NCBI GenBank assembly: GCA_964291635.2
Contig: OZ219890.1
Location: forward strand, 868,001 to 932,000
Origin: JAPPHA01 sp964291635
Lineage (GTDB): Bacteria; Pseudomonadota; Alphaproteobacteria; Rhodobacterales; Rhodobacteraceae
Length of the DNA stretch: 64,000 nucleotides
Reading direction: 5' to 3'
Shown: positions 1 to 9,294 of the stretch, piece by piece
Layout of the letters: each line of letters begins with the position of its first letter
How positions within the stretch are numbered: the stretch's first letter is position 1
Position numbers and translations under genes: made by a program
The notes under the pieces: generated by a model
Seen by the model: only the letters and a program-made list of their open reading frames with translations
Told to the model about the DNA's origin: nothing
Database searches by the model: none

Positions 1-201
1 TTCAACCGGTTCAGCCACACCGTCGATGGTTTCGCCCGCCTGGTGGGTCCTGACCCACGCCGTGAGCACTCCGGCGGCAATCAGCGACAGTCCGAAGGCC
101 ATGCCAAGCATCAACAGCCCGAAGAGGGTGATGACGGGAGCCAGCAGAATCGCTCCCATGGTGCCGAAGATGACCGCGAAGAAGTTCCTGATCGATTTCA
201 T
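1..201 (-). CDS. Small inner-membrane protein, module copy A (cut by window edge)
   Basis: This is the first 67 residues of a protein seen complete (77 aa) at 13132-13365 and 42521-42754. The start ATG is at 201-199 and the 3' end lies outside the window. Residues about 5-27 and 30-50 are hydrophobic, giving two probable membrane segments, followed by a polar tail. I do not recognise a family. The TTACAA-GT-TTGTAA palindrome sits about 80 bases upstream, as in the other copies, so it is probably the first gene of a regulated operon whose later genes (54-aa peptide, phospholipid methyltransferase) lie off-window here. Confidence 0.6.
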   Translation of the reverse strand, partial: MKSIRNFFAVIFGTMGAILLAPVITLFGLLMLGMAFGLSLIAAGVLTAWVRTHQAGETIDGVAEPVE

Positions 202-279
202 GACGCATCCTTTCCAGTCCGGATTTCATCGTTCGGAAAGGATATAGGCTTCGGGCCTGTCACCTGCCTGGCGCCGGGT

Positions 280-293
280 TTACAAGTTTGTAA
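280..293. promoter_or_regulatory. TTACAA-GT-TTGTAA operator, copy A
   Basis: Perfect 6-2-6 inverted repeat, repeated identically at 13444, 16364, 21870 and 42833, always 75-115 bases upstream of a module gene. Its size and symmetry fit an OmpR-family dimer site; the obvious candidate is the response regulator at 14796-15485. The binding is inferred. Confidence 0.6.
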
Positions 294-301
294 GCTCGGG
301 A

Positions 302-698
302 TTATGCCCCGGGAAACACCGCGCGCACGACGAGACCGGGCGTGTCGGAAGCAACATTTTCCGACAGGACCAGTTCGGCGCCATGAAGCTCGGCGATGGT
401 CTTTGCGAGCGCCAGGCCCAGCCCAGCCCCTTCCGGGCTGCGGCTCTTGTCCAGACGGACCATCGGCCGGGTCACGTTGCCGTATTCTCCGGGTGGGATT
501 CCCGGACCCGTATCCGCGAGGCCCAGCTCGCGCGCACCGGCAACCAGCGTCAGCACCGTGCCCTCCGGCGTGTGCCGTATGCCATTCTCGATCAGGTTGG
601 CGAGCATCTGGATCAGCAGCACCCGGTCCCCGTCCACGATGGCCGGACCATGCGCATCGACGTCAAGGCGCCGTCCGCCGTCTTCCACTACCGCCGCA
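302..698 (-). pseudogene. Histidine kinase C-terminal fragment, module copy A
   Basis: About 130 C-terminal residues of the kinase found complete at 13466-14824. It holds the ATP-binding half: N-box (NLIENGIRHTP), G1 (DTGPGIP) and G2 (GAGLGLALAK). Identity with copy B is near complete until base 698 and then stops abruptly, where an IS4-type terminus begins. Sensor, HAMP and phospho-acceptor histidine are missing, so no working kinase is made here. Confidence 0.9.
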
Positions 699-795
699 CG
701 GATGGCCTTAACCCGACAGAGATACCGATCCCGCCATGGGAATTTGCATTGAAACGTCAGTATTTTCACCAATTTGGCGGCTCCCAATTGTCCGG
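699..795 (-). mobile_element. Terminal fragment of an IS4-type element
   Basis: These roughly 95 bases match, in reverse complement and at clearly high similarity, the 3' end of the IS4-type element at 55557-56452 (shared blocks GGAATTTGCATTG and GGCGGCTCCCAATT). It abuts the point where kinase copy A loses homology, so insertion of this element, or a deletion next to it, probably truncated the kinase. Only the end survives; the IS66-type element then inserted at its outer edge. Confidence 0.7.
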
Positions 796-833
796 GTAAG
801 CGTTCGGTAAGGGGGTGATGGCCTTACTGGCTG

Positions 834-1722
834 TCATCGATTGAGTGTTCTTTTCCAGTCCTTCCGGAGCGGACAGAGCCAGATGTGCTTTTTCGGTTTT
901 CCGAATTCCCTCTTTGTGTCGTACTTCCCGCGTCCCTGCGTGGTTCCGACATGGATCCATCCGGACGCCTTGTAGGTGATCCCGGAGAAGCGCGGGGTTT
1001 CGACGAAGGTTTCCATCAGGACCGGTGTCACCCTGTACTGGGTGTACCAGTCCAGCGGCAGCTGGCGGCGCACACGCGAAAGGATGTGGGAGGCCAGGTT
1101 TGGAATCCGGATCCATGGCATGATGAGGTAGCGGGAGTTATCGAGCATGAGGGGGAGGTTTCTCTCGCGGGTCTCCGGCGTCCATCCGATGAAGTCGTCG
1201 CGCGGCGCGACCTTCCAGGCCGCGGCAGAGAAGCCGAGCATGGCCAGCGGGCGCCCGTCGCGGTCATGCACCGCGTAGCGCATCTGTGCACCGACGAGGG
1301 TCTTGTAGCCGAGATAATGATAGCGGGCGATGAATTCATTCCAGAGGCGGCTGGCCCCACGGCCGGCACCGGTGACCTTGACCAGACGGAGCGGACGAGC
1401 GGCCTCCAGTGTGAGCGGCGGTGATGCCGGCGGTTCCGTTTCCGGGCCGAAGCTCGGAGGACGGGGGGGGCAAACGTAGCCGTCGTGGCGGCGGCAGTGT
1501 GATGATCCCGTCCCGGTGCATCTTCAGCATGGTGAGCCGGGCCATCATCGCCTTCAGCCCGCCGTCGGGCTTGACCCAGCCGATGGCGCGGCAGAACGCG
1601 CGCGCCAGCCCGGCACGGGTCTGCTGCGGGGAGGATGCGATCAGCGCCCGCATCAGCGCCATCTCGCCGGTGGTGAAGTCACGCCCGTGATAACGACACT
1701 CGATCGTGTCATCCGTCGTCAT
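834..1722 (-). pseudogene. DruA-like (DUF4338) IS passenger protein, split by a frameshift
   Basis: Two frames together give one protein of about 295 aa. The N-terminal part (1722 down to about 1470) and the C-terminal part (about 1460 down to 834, ending RTLNR) resemble the DUF4338 family, whose best known member is DruA of the Druantia defence system; similar proteins are also carried by IS elements. The C-terminal half carries YHYLGYKTLVGAQ, LGFSAAAWK and DNSRYLIMPWI. The frame breaks at a run of eight G (1463-1470; C on the coding strand); seven would restore it. The start ATG overlaps the tnpC stop (ATGA), so it is translationally coupled. Function in the element is unknown; frameshift or slippage-based expression are both possible. 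Confidence 0.75.
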
Positions 1723-3623
1723 CGTGTGGCCTTGAGGTGTCGGCGCCTGTCTTCGTCCATCGACCAGGGCAGCCAGGGTGAGAGGTCGGCCGGAGGCTGG
1801 CCACCGTTACCTGCACAGGCCGAGAGCCAGTCGTCGAGCCACTTGCGGACATCGATCCCGTTCATCCGCAGGGTCTCGAAGATCCCGTACATCATGGCGG
1901 AGTACCGGGCGCCTTCCAGGCTGTCGGAGCCGAAGGACAGCTTCCGTTCGATCACGGGATCCCGGAGGATCCGTTCCATGAGGTTGTTGTCCATGGGCAC
2001 ATCGGGCCTGTCGACGAACACGCAGAGCCCGTCGCGATGCCGCAACAGCGAGCGAAGCGGCTTGCCGCGCCGGTCCGAACCGGCACGCCCCGCCAGTTCC
2101 CGTTCGGCGGTCGCGAACAGCTTGTCGAGGGCGCGCTTCAGTTGGCGATGCACCACCCCGAACCGTCGCGACTGCTGGTCCATCCCCAGTTCCGGGTCGT
2201 AATGCTTCAGCCGGACCGCGTTCAGGTGGTAGATCCGCCCGATCCGCTTCAGCCAGCGATCCTCCCATGCCTCCAGCGCGTCATGGCCGGCCGCAGCCTG
2301 GATGAATTTCCGGCGCAGGTGAGCCCAACACCATGCCAGGATCAGCCCGCCGGCCAGGGAACGCGCAAGTTTCTTGTAGGCGGCGTAGGCGTCACACACC
2401 AGGATGGTGCCGGCACCGACGTTGGCGAACAGCTTGCCGGCCGCCTCGGCACTGCGCCGCGCGTCGATGTGGAACCACACCGCGTCCCGGGAGACCGCAC
2501 CCCACAGCCAGGCCCGGCTGGTGCCGCGGATGGCCTTGAGAGACTGGACCCGCCAACCGGTCTCGTCACCGTGCAGCATCGTGGCCGTGTTCAGCTGCGC
2601 GAGGATCGCCTGCGACAGCGGTTCGAACAGCGGGAGCAGCCTGTGAATGCTGTCGCCCAGGGTTCCGGCGGAAACGGGCAACCCCTGCTCACGCATCCAT
2701 GCCGCGACCCGGTTCAGCGGACGGTGGAAGGCGTAACGCTCGAGCAGGAAACAGACCCAGAAGCTGATCCCGAAGAGCGTGTGGGGGAACAGCCGGGGAA
2801 CCGGCGGCGCCACCACCTCCTTCGGTGCCGACGCACAGCTGCAGCTGCGCCGCCAACGGTTCCGGTTGATGATCCGGACATGCGCCTTGACCTCGATCTC
2901 GATGACCTCGGATTCATGGCTGCCGTTCTTCACGTAAGGAAGGCCGCAGCACGAACAGACACGCTCCGCCTCCGGCGGGTCGTGAGCCTCGGACTTGCGC
3001 TCAATGTCCGGACGCGGTGTCCGGCCGTGCCCGGGCTTGTCCGCCTGCTGGCCACGTTTCCGGCTGCTGCCGGATCCGGACCCCTTCCCGCTCTTCTTCT
3101 CGCTGGTGCTCCCGAAACGTGCCTTCTCATGCGTCGCACGCGCCGAGCGGAGCCTTTCGTTCTCGGCCTTGAGTTCCTTCAATTCCTCCGCCTGTTGCGC
3201 AATCACAGCCTTCAGACGGGAAATCTCCTTGCGCATGCCCACAATCGTGTGCGGGCCGCTGTCGATACCGGCGGCGTTCAGCAGCCCCTGCAACCGTGCC
3301 AGCTTCTTTTCCAGCTTGCGCAGGTTCCGTGCACTCTGGCTCCGGCCAAGCTCCTTCAGCTCCGCGCGCGCCGCGGCAAGCTTCTCGCGGTTGCTCTCGA
3401 AGACCCCGCGCAGTTGGTTGAGTTCGCCACGGGCCCGGATCGACTCCAGCTTCCAGTCATTGGCTCGGGCTTCCGCTTCCCCGAGCCTGCCTTTCAGTGC
3501 CGTGATCTCGGCTTCCGCCGCCTCGGCACGCGCATGCTCCCGTTCGTACAGACGTTTCAACTCCTCCGGCGGCAAGGCCGACGGATCGACAACATCGCAA
3601 ACAGGGCCTCCGGAATCCAACAT
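1719..3623 (-). CDS. tnpC: IS66 family transposase TnpC
   Basis: A 634-aa transposase. Residues about 20-170 are a long charged coiled coil (EALKGRLGEAEARAND type) typical of IS66 TnpC. Next come a basic linker and the IS66 zinc-binding domain (CSCCGLPYVK, then CSCASAPKE). The catalytic core has the first Asp in HGDETGWRV, a second in VCDAYAAYKKLA, and the Glu region in DNNLMERILRDPVIERK, followed by the usual C-terminal domain. It should cut and join the GTAAGCG ends of the element. It lies 110 bp inside the right end and overlaps the downstream DruA-like gene by 4 bp. It appears intact, so the element may be active. Confidence 0.95.
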   Translation of the reverse strand: MLDSGGPVCDVVDPSALPPEELKRLYEREHARAEAAEAEITALKGRLGEAEARANDWKLESIRARGELNQLRGVFESNREKLAAARAELKELGRSQSARNLRKLEKKLARLQGLLNAAGIDSGPHTIVGMRKEISRLKAVIAQQAEELKELKAENERLRSARATHEKARFGSTSEKKSGKGSGSGSSRKRGQQADKPGHGRTPRPDIERKSEAHDPPEAERVCSCCGLPYVKNGSHESEVIEIEVKAHVRIINRNRWRRSCSCASAPKEVVAPPVPRLFPHTLFGISFWVCFLLERYAFHRPLNRVAAWMREQGLPVSAGTLGDSIHRLLPLFEPLSQAILAQLNTATMLHGDETGWRVQSLKAIRGTSRAWLWGAVSRDAVWFHIDARRSAEAAGKLFANVGAGTILVCDAYAAYKKLARSLAGGLILAWCWAHLRRKFIQAAAGHDALEAWEDRWLKRIGRIYHLNAVRLKHYDPELGMDQQSRRFGVVHRQLKRALDKLFATAERELAGRAGSDRRGKPLRSLLRHRDGLCVFVDRPDVPMDNNLMERILRDPVIERKLSFGSDSLEGARYSAMMYGIFETLRMNGIDVRKWLDDWLSACAGNGGQPPADLSPWLPWSMDEDRRRHLKATR

Positions 3624-3741
3624 GCGGCCGGATTAACAGATGTCGGGAACCGTTGCCAGAAGAAAATGAAACCCCGAAATACAGCCATCAAACGCCGGAA
3701 AATGAGGCCATCACTCCCTTACCGAACGCTTACTTGTCCGG

Positions 3742-4041
3742 GACGATTCCGGGTGCAAATTTGGGGAGCAGGACACCCGTGTTGGGTTCGGGCCGGAAGT
3801 GCACCCGCAGCTTCCATTCCGAAATACATCATCTTGCGCCGCAGATGGCCGTCGTCGGTCGCATTCAACCCCGGGATCCGGAATATTCGGCCGAAGGCCG
3901 GCATCACCGCTTACTGTCCCCATGGACGGCAGCGCCGCCCGCAGCCTCTTTCAATGAGATTAGTCAGGCTTGTGGCCCTGACGAATCCTACACACTGTGA
4001 TTGCTTTCCGTCCTGCAGGACGGGGCTTCTTGCTTCTCGGG
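3742..4041. other. Gene-free stretch after the IS66 element
   Basis: Three hundred bases with no convincing coding potential in any frame. They contain the old right flank of the IS4-type remnant and, near the nitrilase end, a perfect palindrome (4008-4023). Confidence 0.5.
4008..4023 (-). terminator. Possible hairpin terminator after the nitrilase gene
   Basis: CCGTCCTGCAGGACGG is a perfect 16-base palindrome 19 bases past the nitrilase stop. There is no clear U-tract on the coding strand, so a Rho-independent terminator is only possible; it could equally be a leftover IS200-like end. Confidence 0.3.
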
Positions 4042-4881
4042 CTATGATATTGGTGAAGAATGCGAGTGTGCGGAATGTAGCCAATCCGGGCGAAGCTTTC
4101 TTGCTTCTTCGAGATAGCACATATCTTCACGTGCTATGACAAGAGTCGACCGGGTAATGCACGCCGAAAGCAACTCCGGGCCGACGGTCGTGCCTTGTGC
4201 CAATCGGTAGCCACAAGGGTCCCGGATCGAGCTGCGGCCCACGAATTGCGCATCGTGTTCGTGTCCGGTCCGATTGGCATAGGCGATGTAGACCTGGTTT
4301 TCAATCGCGCGTGCCGGGACGACGTACCGAGCTACGCGCTCGTGAGGCACCATCAATGCGGTTGGAACCGCAATCAGGTCGGCGCCGTTGTTCGCGCATT
4401 CCCGCACAAGTTCCGGAAATTCCAGATCGAAACAGATGAGGATAGCGATCCTGATCCCACCATACTCGACGAGGACAGAGCTTTGCCCAGGAATGAACAC
4501 GGACCGTTCCCAAGTGCCGTAAAGGACGCGTTTTCTGTAGGTGGCAAGAGTCCCGCCGTCGGCCCCGATCAACAGCGCTGAATTATGGATTCCCTGGGGG
4601 CGCAGTTCATAGAGTCCAACCAGGAGTGCAATCCCGTTCTTTCGGGCGATTCCCTGAAGACAGACAACCGTTTCCTTGTCGATCTGCCGGGCAATTCCGT
4701 TAACTTCATCCGGATTGAAATACCCGGTCAGAAAGCACTCCGGAAAGACAAGCAACTCGATACCCTTTTGCGCCGCCGCCACGGAAGCACGGGCAATCGT
4801 GGCAATGTTTGCGGACACATTGCCGGGTGTCCCGGAGTCCTGCCAGATTCCGACGTGGAGGGAAGCATCCATGATCGTCAT
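4042..4881 (-). CDS. Carbon-nitrogen hydrolase (nitrilase superfamily)
   Basis: A 279-aa cytoplasmic amidase-type hydrolase. The catalytic Glu-Lys-Cys triad is visible: E48 in VFPECFLTGY, K117 in YRKRVLYG and C150 in LICFDLEFPE; length is normal. The start at 4881 is chosen because its ATG overlaps the upstream permease stop (ATGA). It is the last gene of a polyamine-type ABC transporter operon, so it probably hydrolyses an amide or N-carbamoyl group of the imported compound. N-carbamoylputrescine amidase, omega-amidase or an aliphatic amidase are all possible; sequence alone does not decide. Confidence 0.88.
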   Translation of the reverse strand: MTIMDASLHVGIWQDSGTPGNVSANIATIARASVAAAQKGIELLVFPECFLTGYFNPDEVNGIARQIDKETVVCLQGIARKNGIALLVGLYELRPQGIHNSALLIGADGGTLATYRKRVLYGTWERSVFIPGQSSVLVEYGGIRIAILICFDLEFPELVRECANNGADLIAVPTALMVPHERVARYVVPARAIENQVYIAYANRTGHEHDAQFVGRSSIRDPCGYRLAQGTTVGPELLSACITRSTLVIAREDMCYLEEARKLRPDWLHSAHSHSSPIS

Positions 4882-5681
4882 CCGACCTCGCTTCGGTGGG
4901 CACCGAGAAGACGCGGAAGGTTGCCAAACCATGCGACCATACCGAACACGGCGACGGCGATCACGACGAAGAAAACCGCGGCAGAGGCCATGATCGGAGT
5001 GTAACCATACCGGAGGGAGTTGAAGATCCGAATTGGCAGTGTCTCGGCAGTAAACCCGGCCACCATATAGGCGATGATATACTCGTTCAGGCTGAGTACG
5101 ACCGCAAACGCGAAACCGGAAACTACATAGGGTTGCACGAGCGGAAATACAACGGTCCGAAACACTGTTCGGCGGTCCGCCCCCATGGTCCGCGCCGCTT
5201 CGATCAGGGAACGTTCGACGGTTTCAAGCCCGAGGGAAATCGTGACAAGGGGTAGCGCCACCAGGAAAACGGCATGGGAGATCATTGTTGCGAGGATGTG
5301 GCCGTAGAGGCCGGCCGAAATCCAGAAGACCATGAATCCGATTGCGGTGACGACTGGCGGCAACATGAAGGGAGCAATACCAAGGGCAAGGATCGCTCGG
5401 CCGAGAATACCGCCACGCTGCCAGATGAAGAGCGCGAGCGGAAACGCGACTGCAACGGCCAGCAATCCGGCAACAAGGGCGACGATCACAGAGTTCGATA
5501 AGGCGTTCGCCCATTCGTTCCGGGTGAAGAGTTCGCCGTACCACGCAAGGGAAAAGCCCTCCGGCGGGAACAGCAGGCGCTTGGGCCGGTTGACGGAAAC
5601 GCCGGCAACCACGAGGAGCGGGGCGACCAGAAACAACAGGACAGTACCGACAAACACTCGCTGTAGCCAGATCGTCATCAA
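4878..5681 (-). CDS. ABC transporter permease, PotC-like
   Basis: A 267-aa inner-membrane permease with six predicted hydrophobic helices. The EAA-type loop that contacts the ATPase is at about residues 165-185 (ERSLIEAARTMGADRRTVFR). It belongs to the spermidine/putrescine/Fe3+ type permeases that pair as heterodimers, and is the second permease of the operon. It overlaps the first permease at 5678 and the nitrilase at 4881 by ATGA junctions, implying coupled translation. The substrate is inferred from family as a polyamine or similar cationic or amide compound. Confidence 0.9.
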   Translation of the reverse strand: MMTIWLQRVFVGTVLLFLVAPLLVVAGVSVNRPKRLLFPPEGFSLAWYGELFTRNEWANALSNSVIVALVAGLLAVAVAFPLALFIWQRGGILGRAILALGIAPFMLPPVVTAIGFMVFWISAGLYGHILATMISHAVFLVALPLVTISLGLETVERSLIEAARTMGADRRTVFRTVVFPLVQPYVVSGFAFAVVLSLNEYIIAYMVAGFTAETLPIRIFNSLRYGYTPIMASAAVFFVVIAVAVFGMVAWFGNLPRLLGAHRSEVG

Positions 5682-6529
5682 GGATTACTCGTTCTTTCGA
5701 ATCCGACTGCCAATACCAGACCGACAAGGGCGACGGAGACAAGCAGCAGGAACATGGCCATTGCCGCGGCGAACGGAATATTGGACTGGAAAATGGCCTG
5801 ATCCGTGATGTGCACGGGCAGGGTCCAGTGCCGGGGCCGCCCGAGGACCTGCGGCAACAGGTAAGCGCCAAGTGTGAACACGAACACGAGGATCAATGTG
5901 CCAGTGATCGTCCCACGCATGATCGGTAGCGTTACGCTTGTGAATGCCCGAAGAGGCGAAGCGCCGGACATTCGGGCAGCTTCCGGCAGTTCCGGGTCGA
6001 GCCGGGACACACCGGGAAAGATGACCAGAACGGCATAGGGAAAGGCGAGATATGCGAGCCCGAGCAACAGTGATGCCAGCCCTGGCGTATAGGCCCGGGG
6101 TGCCTCCGCGAGGCCGAACCAGAAGAACAGATTGCCAATACCGGCGGTTCGGGACAAGAGCGTGGACCAAGCGAAGCCGATGATGACTTCCGACAGTGAC
6201 AGCACGGACAGGATGAACACCAGTATCGGGATCTGCAACCCGCGGCGCATGCGACTCAGGACATAGGTGAACGGGAATGCGACCCCAACGACGACGATTG
6301 CGGCAGTGACGGAAAGTCCGACCGACATCGCCAGGATCTTCCCGAAGAAAGGCGTCAGGAATCGGAGGTAGTTTGCCAGCTCGAAGTCGGGTTCAAAGAA
6401 GCCTCCCGGAATCCTGTGAAAAAAACTGACGGCCAGCATGATGGTGAAGGGGATGACGAAGAACACCACCAACGCTGCAGCCGGTAACAGCGCGAGGTAC
6501 CGAAATTCGCTGCCAGGTTCGCGGATCAT
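5678..6529 (-). CDS. ABC transporter permease, PotB-like
   Basis: A 283-aa permease with about six membrane helices. The first (LALLPAAALVVFFVIPFTIM) is preceded by a short cytoplasmic N-terminus, as in PotB. The EAA loop is at about 195-215 (PELPEAARMSGASPLRAF). It starts on an ATGA overlap with the ATPase stop and ends on another with the second permease, so the three genes are tightly coupled. It forms the channel with the 4878-5681 product. Confidence 0.9.
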   Translation of the reverse strand: MIREPGSEFRYLALLPAAALVVFFVIPFTIMLAVSFFHRIPGGFFEPDFELANYLRFLTPFFGKILAMSVGLSVTAAIVVVGVAFPFTYVLSRMRRGLQIPILVFILSVLSLSEVIIGFAWSTLLSRTAGIGNLFFWFGLAEAPRAYTPGLASLLLGLAYLAFPYAVLVIFPGVSRLDPELPEAARMSGASPLRAFTSVTLPIMRGTITGTLILVFVFTLGAYLLPQVLGRPRHWTLPVHITDQAIFQSNIPFAAAMAMFLLLVSVALVGLVLAVGFERTSNP

Positions 6530-7635
6530 GGATCCGTGACGGCGGCGCGTGAGGTGTGCAGCGTAATGCCGACGTCCCGTCCGATCGTAACATTCGGCCG
6601 ATCCTTCGGCGGCACAACCGACAGCAATGTGATTTCACCCATGGTAACATGGATCTCGGTGCTGGATCCGAGGTCACGAATGAACGCGACCAAGCCCTTC
6701 AATTCACAGCTGTCCGGGTCAGCATGAATGACAACATCTTCTGGCCGGATCGAAAGCACGGCATCACTGCATCCGGCTGTTGCGCGCGAGCGGTCAGGAG
6801 TTACCGGGAACTTGCGGCCAAAAACCTCAACCTCACCGTCCCCGATCCGGCGGCACCGGATCAGGTTGCTCGTTCCGATAAAACCAGCCACGAAGGAATT
6901 CGCGGGGTTGCGATAGATCTCGATCGGAGCAGCCGCCTGAAGTACACGGCCCCGGGCCATGACAACGACGAGATCGGCCATGGTCATGGCTTCGCGCTGA
7001 TCATGTGTCACGACAATCGTCGTGATACCAAGTGTCTTTTGCAGCAGGCAGAGTTCAATCTGCATGTGCTCGCGCAGTTTGGCGTCCAGCGCGGAGAGCG
7101 GTTCATCCAACAGGAAAACGGCGGGATTGATCGCGAGCGCCCGTGCGATCGCAACGCGCTGGCGTTGCCCGCCCGACAATTGATGGGTGCGGCGATCGCC
7201 TGCGTCCGACAGCCGGACAAGGTGCAGGAGATCCTGTACACGGGCGGCGCACGCAGCACGTTCGACTTTTCTGATTCGTAGCGGATATGAAATATTCTCT
7301 GCGACTGTCAGATGCGGGAACAGGGCGAGCGACTGAAATACCATTCCAAAGTTGCGCCGGTGCGCCGGAAGTCCCGATTGATCCTTGCCGTCCACAAACA
7401 CCTGTCCGGATGTCGGTTGTTCAAGACCGGCAATTAGACGTAGAAGTGTAGTCTTGCCACATCCGGATGGCCCGAGAAGACAAACGAATTTGCCCGCCGG
7501 GATTTCCAGGCTGATGTCGTCGACCGCTGTAACGTTCCCGAACACCTTGGACAGACTTCGGATGCTGAGAGCGGTCAAAGCCAATTCTCCCGAACCGCTG
7601 ATCGAACAACCGTCTTCCGGCCCGACGGGGCGCAA
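6526..7635 (-). CDS. ABC transporter ATP-binding protein, PotA-like
   Basis: About 369 aa. Walker A is GPSGCGKTT, the Q-loop VFQSLALFPH, the signature LSGGQRQRVAIARAL, Walker B VFLLDEPLSALD and the switch His VVTHDQREAMT. A C-terminal TOBE-type domain follows (about 290-369), as in PotA/FbpC/UgpC proteins. The first possible start is a TTG at 7635, 4 bp after the binding-protein stop. A TTG at the LTALSIRSL position, preceded by GGGAGA, is an alternative that would remove 18 residues. It energises the two downstream permeases. Confidence 0.93.
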   Translation of the reverse strand: MRPVGPEDGCSISGSGELALTALSIRSLSKVFGNVTAVDDISLEIPAGKFVCLLGPSGCGKTTLLRLIAGLEQPTSGQVFVDGKDQSGLPAHRRNFGMVFQSLALFPHLTVAENISYPLRIRKVERAACAARVQDLLHLVRLSDAGDRRTHQLSGGQRQRVAIARALAINPAVFLLDEPLSALDAKLREHMQIELCLLQKTLGITTIVVTHDQREAMTMADLVVVMARGRVLQAAAPIEIYRNPANSFVAGFIGTSNLIRCRRIGDGEVEVFGRKFPVTPDRSRATAGCSDAVLSIRPEDVVIHADPDSCELKGLVAFIRDLGSSTEIHVTMGEITLLSVVPPKDRPNVTIGRDVGITLHTSRAAVTDP

Positions 7636-7638
7636 TCA

Positions 7639-8742
7639 TCAACCGACGATCAGTTCAGACCATTTCTGATTCAGCCAGTCTCCGCGAGCGTTGTAAATGT
7701 CGTAACGCGGCAGGATTGGCGGAACGTCACTCGCGACGGCGCCAAACTCTTCGTCGGTCAGGTCCGTCAACTCCCTCCGGATCGTCGGGGCTGTTCCAAC
7801 GAACCGCGAGAGTTTTGACTGGATGGAAGGCTGGCACATGTAGTCGATGAAAACCTGCGCTTCACTGATGCGATCTGACGCATTTGAAACACTCCAAGAC
7901 CCAGAATCGAGCACGCCACCTTCCGCGGGGAAAGTCGACCGGACCGGTTTGCCGTCCGATGCCGCCAGGCCCGTGACGTCATGGTAGTACTGACCCATGG
8001 GTATTTCACCAGTCTCCAGCGCCTGCTGGAACTGACCTTCGTCACGATACCAGAGACGGACGTTTGGTTTGACTTCCGCGAGCTTGTCCAAGACCTGCAT
8101 GATTCCCTCTTCGGTGTCGAGTATTGCAGTTCCACCGAGCCATGAGGTGGCGGTGATCTCAAGAAGGAATGAATTGGTGACGAGGGCGAGAAGCCCGATG
8201 CTGTCCGCGTTTGCGGGGTCCCAAAGTGCCTTCCAGCTATCAGGTGCAACCGGATAGCTGTCCGTGTTCGTCACGAGGGTAATGTACCACGATACGGCAC
8301 CGATCCCGCTGATGGCTCCATCGTCGTAGCGATGCACGAAATGGTCGGGCAGGTTTTCGGCATTGGGTAAGGCCGATTCGTCCAGGGGTGCCCAGAGCCT
8401 GCTGTTTTGGCCTTTCAGGCGTGGGACCTGGGCCATCATCGACACATCGGCAGGTGCCTGGCCGGCTCTGGCCGCAGTCTCGAGTTGCACGAGCCATGCT
8501 TCTCCTGTCGGTTCGCCGATGGATTCGATCGCAATTCCCGTGTCATTGGTGAAATCGGGGTAGATATGCGTATCGAAAGAATCCTGGAAGTAGCCGCCAT
8601 AGGTGCCGACCTTGAGTGGTTCTGACGCCGCTGCACGGCCGACAAACGGCATGGACAAGGCTGCCATCCCGAGAGATGCGACGGATGTCTTGAGTATGCC
8701 CCGCCTTGTGAGTTGTTTCCGTTCTTGCGAGATGTTTGTCAT
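7639..8742 (-). CDS. ABC transporter substrate-binding protein, PotD-like (Tat signal)
   Basis: A 367-aa periplasmic binding protein of the polyamine/spermidine group. The N-terminus has a twin-arginine signal (QLTRRGILKTSVASLGMAAL) with cleavage near GRAAASE. The mature protein begins LKVGTYGGYFQDSF, typical for this family. Start 8742 (MTNISQ) is chosen because GGAAGGA lies just upstream. It is the first gene of the transporter operon (binding protein, ATPase, two permeases, nitrilase). The ligand is unknown; a polyamine or carbamoylated/amide derivative fits the operon. Confidence 0.9.
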   Translation of the reverse strand: MTNISQERKQLTRRGILKTSVASLGMAALSMPFVGRAAASEPLKVGTYGGYFQDSFDTHIYPDFTNDTGIAIESIGEPTGEAWLVQLETAARAGQAPADVSMMAQVPRLKGQNSRLWAPLDESALPNAENLPDHFVHRYDDGAISGIGAVSWYITLVTNTDSYPVAPDSWKALWDPANADSIGLLALVTNSFLLEITATSWLGGTAILDTEEGIMQVLDKLAEVKPNVRLWYRDEGQFQQALETGEIPMGQYYHDVTGLAASDGKPVRSTFPAEGGVLDSGSWSVSNASDRISEAQVFIDYMCQPSIQSKLSRFVGTAPTIRRELTDLTDEEFGAVASDVPPILPRYDIYNARGDWLNQKWSELIVG

Positions 8743-9294
8743 TGCTATTCCTTCCTCCGGGAAATGCGAATTCATGATAAGGGTGCTTCAACCTGCGTCT
8801 TGGCACTGACAGATTTGGTGCACGGTGCGCCGCGGCGGAGGCTTGTCATGCCAGCTGCCGGGACGTGCAACCGTGACTGTCCGCGGACAAGTCTAAAGGG
8901 GGTGAGAGCCGTTTTGGATAACGATGGTCAAAATCTTGTTTTGAATTTTCCCAATGTGAGCCGCCATTCGCAACATCAAAAGGCAATGCAAATCACACAG
9001 ATAGCAACAGTGTCGGATTACGAGCGAATACCATTCGAAAGGAATTGCCGCAGGCGACCAATATGAGGCCGTTTGGAAAACCGCTAGCGTTGAGCAAGTG
9101 CCTGGAGTAAAGGGCCGCGCCGTGAAATCATCCGGTGCGGATTTCCGGCACGTGAGATCGCGACATTGGAAACGGTCCCGGCGAGGTCGAGGATATCGGT
9201 CAACCAGGTGACACGAGCCCAATGGATGTGGATCGGTCTTCATGAAAGGTCCGCCGGCGCGGAACTCGTGGTTTCCCCAGCGAACGAGCGATAT
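8743..9294. other. Leader region between LysR gene and transporter operon
   Basis: About 550 bases without a credible gene. It should hold the transporter promoter. At 8878-8889 the palindrome TGTCCGCGGACA sits about 135 bases upstream of the binding-protein start and is a candidate operator. I saw no known riboswitch fold, though a leader this long could hide one. Confidence 0.45.

Larger units (their letters stand above)
796..3733 (-). mobile_element. Complete IS66-type insertion sequence with DruA-like passenger
   Basis: A 2,938-bp element. The ends are near-perfect inverted repeats of at least 28 bp starting GTAAGCGTTCGGTAAGG (27 of 28 match), the usual GTAA start of the IS66 family. It is flanked by the exact 8-bp duplication TTGTCCGG at 788-795 and 3734-3741; 8 bp is the IS66 norm. 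It encodes one large TnpC transposase and a second gene related to DruA/DUF4338; no TnpA or TnpB accessory genes are present, as in the ISBst12-like branch. Clean ends and duplication imply recent transposition. Confidence 0.93.

Noticed and set aside
834..1722. A Druantia defence system
   Set aside because: Only a DruA-like protein is present, without DruB-DruE, and it lies inside an IS element; defence function is not supported.
2037..4139. 700-codon open frame on the plus strand
   Set aside because: It lies antisense to the IS66 transposase, has no family features, and is an effect of GC-rich codon bias.
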